From: Dyella sp. S184
GTDB lineage: Bacteria > Pseudomonadota > Gammaproteobacteria > Xanthomonadales > Rhodanobacteraceae
Assembly: GCF_009766065.1 (NCBI RefSeq)
Contig: NZ_LMUE01000002.1
Coordinates: forward strand, 1,346,169-1,410,168
Reading direction: 5' to 3'
Length of the DNA stretch: 64,000 nucleotides
In this document: in pieces, positions 18,647 to 26,900 of the stretch
Position numbering within the stretch: position 1 is the stretch's first letter
Layout of the letters: each line of letters begins with the position of its first letter
Program-made: the position numbers and the translations under genes
The notes under the pieces: model-generated
Databases searched by the model: none
Told to the model about the DNA's origin: nothing
The model's input: only the letters and a program-made list of their open reading frames with translations

Positions 18647-19816
18647 TCAGAACGCGTTGATGCCGGTCAGTTCGCGGCCCACCACCAGCTCGTGCACGGT
18701 CTCGGTGCCTTCATAGGTGATCACCGATTCGAGATTCAGCGCGTGGCGGATTGCCGAATGCTCGGTGGTGATGCCAGCGGCACCGAGGATGTCGCGACAC
18801 TGACGAGCGATATCGATCGCCATGCGGCAGTTGTTCCACTTCGCCAGCGACACCTGGGTCGGCTGCATCTTGCCAGCGTCCTTCAAACGACCGAGCTGCA
18901 GCGATATCAGTTGCGCACCGGTGATGCGCCGGGCCATGTCAGCCAGCTTCAGTTGCACGGACTGATTGGAGGCCAGCGGACGGTTGAACAGGATGCGCTC
19001 CTTGGTGTAGTCCAGCACTTCCTTCAGGCACGCCTGCGCAGCACCGATCGGCCCCCAGGTGATGCCGTAACGCGCCTGCGTAAGGCAGCCCAGCGGGCCC
19101 TTCAGGCCCTTCACGTTCGGCAGCCGTGCACTGTCCGGCACGCGCACGTTGTCGAAGAACAGCGCCGAAGTGACCGACGCGCGCAGGCTCATCTTCTTGT
19201 GGATTTCCTGCGCCTTGAAGCCGGCTGTGTCAGTCGGCACCACGAAGCCCTGGATGCCGTCCTCGGTCTGCGCCCACACGATCGCGATGTGTGCGAGGTT
19301 ACCGTTGGTGATCCACATCTTGGCGCCGTTGATCACCCAGTCGCCGCCATCTTTCTTGGCATGGGTCTTCATGTTCGCCGGATCGGAGCCGCCGTGCGGC
19401 TCGGTCAGGCCGAAGCAGCCGATCACTTCGCCGGCCGACATCCGCGGCAGATACTGCTTCTTCTGCTCCTCGTTACCGTAGGCATAGATCGGGTACATGC
19501 ACAGCGAGCTCTGCACCGAAGCGAAGCTGCGCAACCCGGAATCGCCGCGCTCCAGTTCCTGGCAGATCAGGCCGTAGCTGACACCGTTCATGCCGGCGCC
19601 GCCGTACTCCTCGGGAATCGTCGCGCCAAGCAGGCCAAGGGCAGCAATCTCCGGAATCAGCTCCTTCGGGAAGCGGCCTTGGTCGAAACAATCGCCGATG
19701 ATCGGCAGCACGCGCTCGTCGATGAAACGGCCGACGGTGTCCTGCACCATGCGTTCTTCGTCGGTAAGCAGCGAACGGACATCGTACAGATCGAGCGGAT
19801 TCAGACTGACAGCCAT
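18647..19816 (-). CDS. gcdH: Glutaryl-CoA dehydrogenase
   Basis: A 389-residue FAD enzyme of the acyl-CoA dehydrogenase family. It oxidises and decarboxylates glutaryl-CoA to crotonyl-CoA in lysine, hydroxylysine and tryptophan breakdown. The GCDH-specific stretch SGLRSFASVQSSLCMYPI is present, including the Arg that binds the glutaryl carboxylate. FAD-binding motifs GCFGLTEPHGGSDPANM and WITNG follow. The catalytic base is E369 in ITYEGTETVHELVVGRELTG. The ATG at 19816 has GGAG 6 bases upstream. Full family length, monocistronic or leading the small GNAT group downstream. Confidence 0.95.
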   Translation of the reverse strand: MAVSLNPLDLYDVRSLLTDEERMVQDTVGRFIDERVLPIIGDCFDQGRFPKELIPEIAALGLLGATIPEEYGGAGMNGVSYGLICQELERGDSGLRSFASVQSSLCMYPIYAYGNEEQKKQYLPRMSAGEVIGCFGLTEPHGGSDPANMKTHAKKDGGDWVINGAKMWITNGNLAHIAIVWAQTEDGIQGFVVPTDTAGFKAQEIHKKMSLRASVTSALFFDNVRVPDSARLPNVKGLKGPLGCLTQARYGITWGPIGAAQACLKEVLDYTKERILFNRPLASNQSVQLKLADMARRITGAQLISLQLGRLKDAGKMQPTQVSLAKWNNCRMAIDIARQCRDILGAAGITTEHSAIRHALNLESVITYEGTETVHELVVGRELTGINAF

Positions 19817-19958
19817 GGAAGCTCCGGAAGCGGATGCGTAAAACCGCTATTGTAGCGCGGGACTCAGGCCTGCACAGGCGTCCCGCCAGCCAGTCCGGGC
19901 TCAATATTGGCCAGCAAAACCGGCCCCACAGCCCTTCCCCCTTGAATACCGGAAATCC

Positions 19959-20834
19959 ATGTTCAAAGGTGTATTGCTCGGCTTCATGGCATTTGCGGCA
20001 TATGCCCTCAGCGACGCTTTCGTGAAGTCGCTGAGGGGCTCGCTGCCGGCTTACGAGGCGGTGTTCTTCGGCGCCGCACTGGGGCTGTTGGCGCTGCCCT
20101 TTATCAAGGCCCGCGGTGACCGCTGGCGCGAAGTACTGGTCGCCAGGCGCCCTGGCTTGTACCTGGTGCGTGCCCTGGCAGGCGCCATCGGCGGCACGGC
20201 CGCCGTGATCGCCTTCACCGCACTGCCGATGGCCGAGGCGTTTGCGCTGATCTTCCTGCTGCCGATCTTCGTGACCATCCTGTCGGTCGCGTTGTTGAAA
20301 GAGCACGTCGGCTGGCGCCGCTGGTCGGCGGTAGTCGCTGGTTTTGTTGGCGTGCTGGTGGTGCTGCGGCCGGGTTTTCGCGCGCTCGGCATCGGCCACC
20401 TGGCAGCCGCCATCTGCGCCCTCGCCGGCGCCATCTCGATGATCGCGCTACGTGTGGCCGGCCCACATGAAAAACGCATCACCCTCTACAGCGCCGGCGT
20501 GATCGGCCCGCTGCTGCTCACCGGCGTGCTGATGCTGGCGGAATTCCGCTGGCCCAGCCTGCCGCAGATCGGCCTGCTGCTTGGCTACGGTCTGCTCGCC
20601 GCGCTGGCCGGCGTGCTGCTGATGCTGGCTACGCAGAAAGCTCCTGCCAATCACGTCGCGCCCACCCAATACAGCCAGATGCTGTGGGCGGTGCTGCTCG
20701 GCTACATGCTGTTCCACGACAAGCTGGACTGGCCGATGGCCGTTGGCATCGCGATCATCCTCGGCGCCGGCCTGTTCACTTTGATACGCGAGGAGAAGGT
20801 CACGCGCTGGTGGAAACGCTTGCGGATGGTGTGA
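19959..20834 (+). CDS. DMT superfamily transporter (EamA)
   Basis: A 291-residue inner-membrane protein with ten hydrophobic segments in two EamA repeats (about 5-135 and 150-280). The first repeat ends with the usual VVAGFVGVLVVLRPG signature. The C-terminus is short and basic (TRWWKRLRMV). The family exports or imports metabolites and amino acids; the substrate cannot be predicted here. GGAA precedes the ATG. It is divergent from gcdH and convergent with the second DMT transporter. Confidence 0.88.
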   Translation: MFKGVLLGFMAFAAYALSDAFVKSLRGSLPAYEAVFFGAALGLLALPFIKARGDRWREVLVARRPGLYLVRALAGAIGGTAAVIAFTALPMAEAFALIFLLPIFVTILSVALLKEHVGWRRWSAVVAGFVGVLVVLRPGFRALGIGHLAAAICALAGAISMIALRVAGPHEKRITLYSAGVIGPLLLTGVLMLAEFRWPSLPQIGLLLGYGLLAALAGVLLMLATQKAPANHVAPTQYSQMLWAVLLGYMLFHDKLDWPMAVGIAIILGAGLFTLIREEKVTRWWKRLRMV

Positions 20835-20962
20835 CGACTGCGCGCACGCTCGCTCGACACCCACCGCGGCCAGGACATCCTCATCGACTGGCACTACCCG
20901 GCTCGCCATCATTCGCTGCGTCGAGCTTTCAGATCCGTGAGCGTGCGCGGCATGGTGCGATA

Positions 20963-22054
20963 TCAGCCGCCCTTGCCCGGACCGTGATCGTTGCCATGCC
21001 GGTGGTGCAGATCGGGATAGTGCGCATGCGAATGAACCAGTGGCGCATGCCGATGCGGATGTGCGTGAGGCTCCTTGCCGTCCCACGGAAAGTCGTGTTC
21101 ATGCTGGTGGTGCTCGTCATGAACGTGCCGGTGATCATGGGTCATCGTCTCATGCACATGTACATGCTCGTGCCGCTCGGCGAGATGGAGCCAGACGCCC
21201 ACGGCCATGAGCGCACCGGCGCACCAGAAAAGCAGGCTTGGCTGTTCCGCGAAAAGCACCAGCGAGACACCTGCACCCAGGAAAGGCGCAGTTGAGAAAT
21301 AAGCCCCCGTACGTGCCGTCCCAAGACTCCTGAGTGCCAGCACGAACAGCACCAGGCTGAGACCGTAACCCACGAAGCCGACGATGCCCGTTGCGAGGGT
21401 GACCAGCACACCCGGGAAGCGATGCCCAACGAGAAGCGCCGCGGCAATGTTGATGACGCCGGCCACGACACCCTTGATCGCGGCAATCTGCACCGGATCG
21501 CCGCCAGAAACCGCGCGCGTCAGATTGTTGTCGATGCCCCAGCACAAACATGCACCAGCAATGGCCGCGGCACCCAACGGAATCATGGCGCCAGCATGCG
21601 GCCGCCATGCCAGCAGCACGCCACCGGCAACGATGGCGAGCATTCCCAGGGCAATCCGACGATCAAAGTTTTCCCGAAATACCACCCAGGCGATCAGGGC
21701 CGTCAGGACCGCCTCGAGATTCAGCAGCAGCGATGATGTGGCGCCATCCATGGATGACAGGCCCACCATAAGCAGGATCGGCGCTAACACACCACCAAAA
21801 GCCACCGCGCCAGCCAGCCATGGCAGGTCTGTGCGAGCCAGGGACGTTTCTGCAGATGGCCTACCGGCCACACGTCGGATCAGCATCCAGATCGAAAGAC
21901 CGATACCGGATCCGGCATAGAGTATCCCCGCCAGCAGCAATGGAGAAATCTGGCCAACCAGGATTTTTGCCAGCGGCGTACTCAGCCCGAACAACGCCGC
22001 CGCCGCGAGTCCCTGGAAAACACCGCGCAAATGCTGATGCCTGGAAACCTGCAT
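20963..22054 (-). CDS. DMT superfamily transporter (EamA) with histidine-rich C-terminal tail
   Basis: About 363 residues. Ten membrane segments in two EamA repeats occupy roughly residues 8-290. After the last helix (ALMAVGVWLHLAERHEH) comes a cytoplasmic tail of about 70 residues holding 23 histidines, mostly as alternating HxH, ending PLVHSHAHYPDLHHRHGND. The HSHxHYPDxHHRH ending recurs in a subgroup of EamA proteins in my knowledge, so it is a conserved module rather than noise. Metal binding by the tail is likely; metal transport is inference. The start is uncertain: ATG 22054 has GGTGGGG upstream, while ATGs at 22072 and 22093 are possible. Confidence 0.87.
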   Translation of the reverse strand: MQVSRHQHLRGVFQGLAAAALFGLSTPLAKILVGQISPLLLAGILYAGSGIGLSIWMLIRRVAGRPSAETSLARTDLPWLAGAVAFGGVLAPILLMVGLSSMDGATSSLLLNLEAVLTALIAWVVFRENFDRRIALGMLAIVAGGVLLAWRPHAGAMIPLGAAAIAGACLCWGIDNNLTRAVSGGDPVQIAAIKGVVAGVINIAAALLVGHRFPGVLVTLATGIVGFVGYGLSLVLFVLALRSLGTARTGAYFSTAPFLGAGVSLVLFAEQPSLLFWCAGALMAVGVWLHLAERHEHVHVHETMTHDHRHVHDEHHQHEHDFPWDGKEPHAHPHRHAPLVHSHAHYPDLHHRHGNDHGPGKGG

Positions 22055-22108
22055 GTGAAATACCCCACCCATCACGGTCAGTCTCCGTCCCATAGGCTAA
22101 CGGGGGCG

Positions 22109-23032
22109 TTACCGGTTGCTCACGCCATGCGGCACATGCCCGGTCGCCACATGCTTGCGCGCCGATTCAACATTCGCTGGTGAATCATCGAAGAAGATAT
22201 CGGCGCCGAAAGCATCGAGGAACGGGCCCTTGTCGCGTCCACCGAGGAACAGCGCCTCGTCGATGCGCACGCCCCACTTGCGCAGGGTGAGGATCACGCG
22301 CTTGTGTGCGGGCGCAGAGCGCGCGGTGACCAGCGCGGTGCGGATCGGCGAATCCTCGGCCGGGAATGCGATCTGCAGGCGATGCAGCGCAGTGAGGAAG
22401 CCGCGGAACGGGCCTACCGACAGCGGCTCGGCAGCATGTTCGGTTTCGCTGCGATGGAACGCTTCCAGGCCTTCCTCGCGCGACACGCGTTCGCCCTCGT
22501 CGCCGAAGATCACCGCATCCCCGTCGAACGCGATGCGCAGTTGTTCACTGGCGCGTGGTGGCGCCGTGCTGGGCAGGATGGTGGCTGCTGCCACACCGGC
22601 CGCGAGTGCGCGGCCGACATCCTCGGCATTGGCAGAAAGGAACAGGTCGGCCTTGAACGGTGCGATGTAGTCGGAGGTCGGCGCACCGCTGGTGAATGCG
22701 GCACGGCTGATCTCCAGGCCGTAGTGCTGGATCGCGTTGAAGATGCGCAGGCCGGTATCGCCGGAATTGCGCGACAGCAGGATCACCTCGACCGGCGGCA
22801 CGTCGCCCGCCAGCTTGTTGAGACCGAGCAGCTTCTGCACCAGCGGGAAGGCCACGCCGGGCTTGAGGATCTCGTTCTCGTGATCGATCTGGAACGAACG
22901 GTAGGCATCGAGCCCATCGCGTTCGAACAGCGCGTGGCTGTCACCGAGATCGAACAGGGCGCGCGAGGAGATCGCGACCACCAGCCGGTTGTCGGTGGGC
23001 GACGCGGAGTCGTAGACGGTTGGCTGGGTCAT
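22109..23032 (-). CDS. Cytosolic 5'-nucleotidase, cN-I type
   Basis: A 307-residue protein matching the bacterial 5-nucleotidase (cN-I-like, PF06189) family. The N-terminal AISSRALFDLGDSHALFERDG contains the nucleophile-region motif. VILLSRNSGDTGLRIFNAIQHYGL and IAFDGDAVIFGDEGE are HAD-like motifs II and III, and FGADIFFDDSPANVESA holds the final Asp pair. It should dephosphorylate nucleoside monophosphates in the cytoplasm. It follows nadK on the same strand after a palindromic spacer, so both could share a transcript for nucleotide salvage. Confidence 0.88.
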   Translation of the reverse strand: MTQPTVYDSASPTDNRLVVAISSRALFDLGDSHALFERDGLDAYRSFQIDHENEILKPGVAFPLVQKLLGLNKLAGDVPPVEVILLSRNSGDTGLRIFNAIQHYGLEISRAAFTSGAPTSDYIAPFKADLFLSANAEDVGRALAAGVAAATILPSTAPPRASEQLRIAFDGDAVIFGDEGERVSREEGLEAFHRSETEHAAEPLSVGPFRGFLTALHRLQIAFPAEDSPIRTALVTARSAPAHKRVILTLRKWGVRIDEALFLGGRDKGPFLDAFGADIFFDDSPANVESARKHVATGHVPHGVSNR

Positions 23033-23069
23033 GCCGTGAATCTACCGCATTGAGCAGGAAGTGAGTGGA

Positions 23070-23126
23070 GAGGAGCGAGAAGTGAGAGACAGCAGGCTCC
23101 GGCCTTTCTCTCACTTCTCATTCCTC
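23070..23126. repeat. Imperfect 20-bp inverted repeat between nadK and the nucleotidase gene
   Basis: Bases 23077-23089 (GAGAAGTGAGAGA) and 23107-23119 are perfect reverse complements. The match extends to 20 bases (23070-23089 against 23107-23126) with two mismatches. The purine-rich arm also echoes AGGAAGTGAGTGGAG just upstream. It lies entirely in the intercistronic gap, as expected of a dispersed repeat or a processing/termination hairpin on the minus-strand transcript. Confidence 0.7.
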
Positions 23127-23131
23127 AACTG

Positions 23132-23893
23132 TCATTCGGCCGCAAACTGCTCGTCCAGGATGCGCTGTTCGAGGCTGTGCTCCGGATCGAACAGCAGCCG
23201 CACGCCCTGCCCGCCGGATTGCCGGATCGATACCGTCTGCACGTCCCGTACTTCATGGAAATCGGCAGTGGCGCTGACCGGGCGCTTGACCGGATCGAGC
23301 ACGCGCAGGATCACCTCGGTACGATGCGGCAGGATCGCACCGCGCCAGCGGCGCGGACGGAACGGGCTGATCGGAGTGAGTGCCAGCACGTTCGCGTCCA
23401 GCGGCAGGATCGGGCCGTGCGCGGACAGGTTGTAGGCGGTGGAACCGGCCGGGGTGGAGACCAGGATGCCATCGCAGACCAGCGTCGCGAGTTTCACGGT
23501 GTTGTTGAGCTGCACTTCGAGATGGGCGGCCTGATTGCTCTGACGCAGCAGCGAGACTTCGTTGAACGCGAGTGCCGTGTGTTCGTTGCCGGCTGCATCG
23601 GTGACCTGCATCTGCAACGGAAACAGCGACGCGGTATGGGCGCGTTCGATCCGTCCTGGCAGGTCGTCGAGCTTGTGCTTGTTCATCAGGAAGCCGACGC
23701 GGCCCAGCTTCATGCCGTACACCGGCACTTCCAGCGCGCGATGGGCATGCAGGGTGCGCAGCATGAAGCCGTCGCCGCCCAGTGCCACGATCAGTTCGGC
23801 CTGTTCGGGTGGCACGTCGCCATAACGATCCACCAGTTTGCGTCGCGCCTGCTGGGCAACGCTGGTATCACTGGCGACGAAGGCAAAGCGCAT
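23132..23893 (-). CDS. nadK: NAD kinase
   Basis: A 253-residue cytoplasmic enzyme that phosphorylates NAD to NADP with ATP. The catalytic GGDG motif is at residues 39-42 ([13 protein letters not shown]). The conserved NE motif reads [11 protein letters not shown] and the Gly-rich T-P-x-G-S-T-A-Y motif reads [12 protein letters not shown]. It belongs to the short proteobacterial group lacking an N-terminal extension. The ATG at 23893 is used; a TTG three codons earlier is less likely. Close upstream neighbour of the nucleotidase and downstream of the NAD-GDH gene only by orientation. Confidence 0.96.
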   Translation of the reverse strand: MRFAFVASDTSVAQQARRKLVDRYGDVPPEQAELIVALGGDGFMLRTLHAHRALEVPVYGMKLGRVGFLMNKHKLDDLPGRIERAHTASLFPLQMQVTDAAGNEHTALAFNEVSLLRQSNQAAHLEVQLNNTVKLATLVCDGILVSTPAGSTAYNLSAHGPILPLDANVLALTPISPFRPRRWRGAILPHRTEVILRVLDPVKRPVSATADFHEVRDVQTVSIRQSGGQGVRLLFDPEHSLEQRILDEQFAAE

Positions 23894-23934
23894 ATGCGGC
23901 AACCCGTTGATGTGGCTTGCCGAGATTACACAGC

Positions 23935-23972
23935 ATGAAGGCGCAAGACCATGTCTGATCCTGCGCCTTCAT
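23935..23972 (-). terminator. Hairpin after the NAD-glutamate dehydrogenase gene
   Basis: ATGAAGGCGCA (23935-23945) and TGCGCCTTCAT (23962-23972) form an 11-bp perfect stem with a 16-base loop, 27 bases after the dehydrogenase stop. No T-run follows on the minus strand, so it may be a weak or Rho-assisted terminator. Confidence 0.5.
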
Positions 23973-23998
23973 TGTTCACTTGCTCAACCCGCGCTGGC

Positions 23999-26900
23999 TC
24001 AGCTCACTGGCACCTGCGCCAGCTGGGCCAGGCGGCGTACCGCCACCGAGGCGATCGGGTAGTCCGCGTTCTGGGTGAGGATTTCCGCCAGCATGCTGCG
24101 GGTGTACTGCAGCGACGCATCGTCGCGCTGCAGCCATGCCTGTACCGGAGAGACGTCCTTGCGGTCGCCGGTCAGGCTCAGCACCTGCAGGGCCAGCGCG
24201 CGATGCTGGTGGTTGAGCTCATCCAGCAGCGAGCCGCGTGCCTGTGCATGCCAATGGCCTTCGACCGGCAGCGCCTCGATCTGGTCGCGCAACCACTCCA
24301 GGTCCAGCGCCTCGCCCAGTTCGAAGAACACCGCCGCCACCTTCTCCATCGGCTGGCCGCTCTGCTGCGCAACCTCGACCATGTCCAGCGCGGCGCGCAG
24401 TTCCGGCATGCGGGCCAGCCGCAGCCCGAGTTCGGCTGGCAGGCCAAGACCTTCCCATTTCTCCTGGGTGCAGGAGAAATCGCCCTTGCCGGTCGGCGTC
24501 AGCACGTCCGGCAAAGCCTTGCGCAAGGCCGACACGCCGCCCTGGTAACGCTCGACGTTGGCCGCGATGTCCAGCGTGCCACCGGGACGATTGAGCAGCC
24601 AGCGGGTCAGGTGACGCAGCAGCGACCATATCTGCTTGATCGCGTCGATCTGGGTGTCCTCGGCGACCTTGCTGTCGAGCGCCTCGATCTCCGCCCACAA
24701 CTCGCGCGCCTCGAGAATCTCGCGTGCCGCGGTGTATGCCTTGGCGATCGCCGCCGGGCGCTGGCCGGTGTCTTCCTGCATGCGCATCATGAAGGTGGCG
24801 CCCATGCGGTTGATCGTCGAGTTGGTCACCGCGGTGGCGATGATCTCGCGCTTCAGGCGATGGCGCTGCATGTGCTCGGCATACTTCACGTGCAACGGCT
24901 CGGGGAAGTAGCGCACCAGCTCCTTGGACAGATACGGGTCTTCCGGCACGTCCGAATCCAGCATCTGCTGGTACAGGCGGATTTTGTCGTACGACAGCAG
25001 CACCGACAGCTCCGGCCGGGTCAGGCCCAGACCACGGCTCTTGCGCTCGGTGAGCTCGGCTTCGGACGGCAGGTTCTCGACCTGTCGATCCAGCGTGCCC
25101 TCGGCTTCCAGCGTGCGGATGAAGTGCGCCATCGAACCGAGGCGGCTCACCGACTGGTGCTCCATCAGGGTGATCGCCTGGTTCTGCCGGTAGTTGTCCC
25201 ACAACACCAGCTCACCGACCTCGTCGGTCATCGCAGCGAGCTGGGTATTGCGCGCGGACTCGGTGAGTTCGCCGCGCTGTACCGCGTCATTGAGCAGGAT
25301 CTTGATGTTCACCTCATGGTCGGAGGTGTCCACGCCAGCGGAGTTGTCGATGAAGTCGGTGTTCAGCAGCACGCCGTGCTGCGCCGCCTCGATGCGACCC
25401 TTCTGGGTCATGCCCAGGTTGCCGCCTTCGCCGACCACCTTGCAGCGCAGCTCGGCGCCGTTGACGCGCAGCGCGTTGTTGGCGCGGTCGCCGACATCCG
25501 CATGCGTCTCGGCAGACGATTTCACGTAGGTGCCGATACCACCGTTCCACAGCAGGTCGACCGGGGCCTTGAGGATCGCGCTGAGCAGGTCGCTCGGCGC
25601 CAGCTGCGTCACGTCAGGCTTGAGGCCCAGTATCGCGCGCACTTCCGGCGAGACCGGGATCGACTTCGCACTGCGCGGATAGATGCCGCCGCCAGTGGAG
25701 ATCAGCGACCTGTCGTAATCGTCCCAGCTCGAACGCGGCAGCTTGAACATACGCTCACGCTCGGCAAACGAGCGCGCGGTATCCGGGTTCGGATCGAGGA
25801 AGACATGGCGATGATCGAACGCTGCCAGCAGACGGGTGTGCTTGGACAGCAGCATGCCGTTGCCGAACACATCGCCAGACATGTCGCCGATGCCGACGCA
25901 GGTAAAGTCCTGCGTCTGGCAATCGCGGTTGAGCGAGCGGAAGTGACGCTTGACCGACTCCCACGCACCCTTGGCGGTGATGCCCATGCCCTTGTGGTCG
26001 TAACCATTGGAACCGCCGGAAGCGAACGCATCACCCAACCAGTAACCGTGCTCGATCGAGATCGCGTTGGCGATATCGGAGAACGTGGCAGTACCCTTGT
26101 CGGCCGCGACGACCAGATACGGATCGTCCGCGTCATGGCGCACCACGTCGTGCGGGTTCACTACCTTGCCTTCGACCAGGTTGTCGGTGATGTCGAGAAG
26201 GCCGTTGATGAACAGGCGATAGCAGGCGATGCCCTCGGCCAGCTGCGCATCACGGTCGCCGCCAACCGGTGCCTTCTTGACGAAGAAACCGCCCTTGGAG
26301 CCGACCGGCACGATCACCGTGTTCTTGACCATCTGTGCCTTGACCAGGCCCAGCACCTCGGTGCGGAAATCCTCGCGGCGATCCGACCAGCGCAGGCCGC
26401 CACGCGCCACCGCACCGAAGCGCAGGTGGATGCCTTCGACGCGCGGTGCGCAGACCCAGATCTCGCGGTACGGCACCGGCTTGGGTAGATCAGGCACCTT
26501 GTGCGAATCGAGCTTGTAACTGATGTAGTCGCGATGCGCGCCATCCCACAACTGGAAGAAGCTGGTGCGCAGCGTGCCGCGGATCAGTGCCACGAAGCTA
26601 CGCAGGATGCGGTCTTCATCAAGGCTGGCGACGTTCTCCAGCAGCACCTTGATGGCGCTCTCGACGGCCTGGATCTGCTCGTCACGCGGCCGGGACAGCG
26701 CCGTGCTCAATCCATCGATAAGTGCCGGCTGCGCGCTCTGCACGTCGGCCGGGATCAATGCCGTCATCTCGGCCGCCAAGGTGGCACCGGCAGCCTTCTG
26801 CTCGTCCGCGGAAAGCGCCTCGCGACGCGGATCGAACTTGGCCAGGAACAGTTCCACCAGCAGGCCGGCGACCGCCGGATAACGGTTGAGGGTTTCTTCC

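Noticed and set aside
23951-26488. 845-codon plus-strand frame
   Set aside because: It lies opposite the NAD-glutamate dehydrogenase and shows only shadow-type composition.
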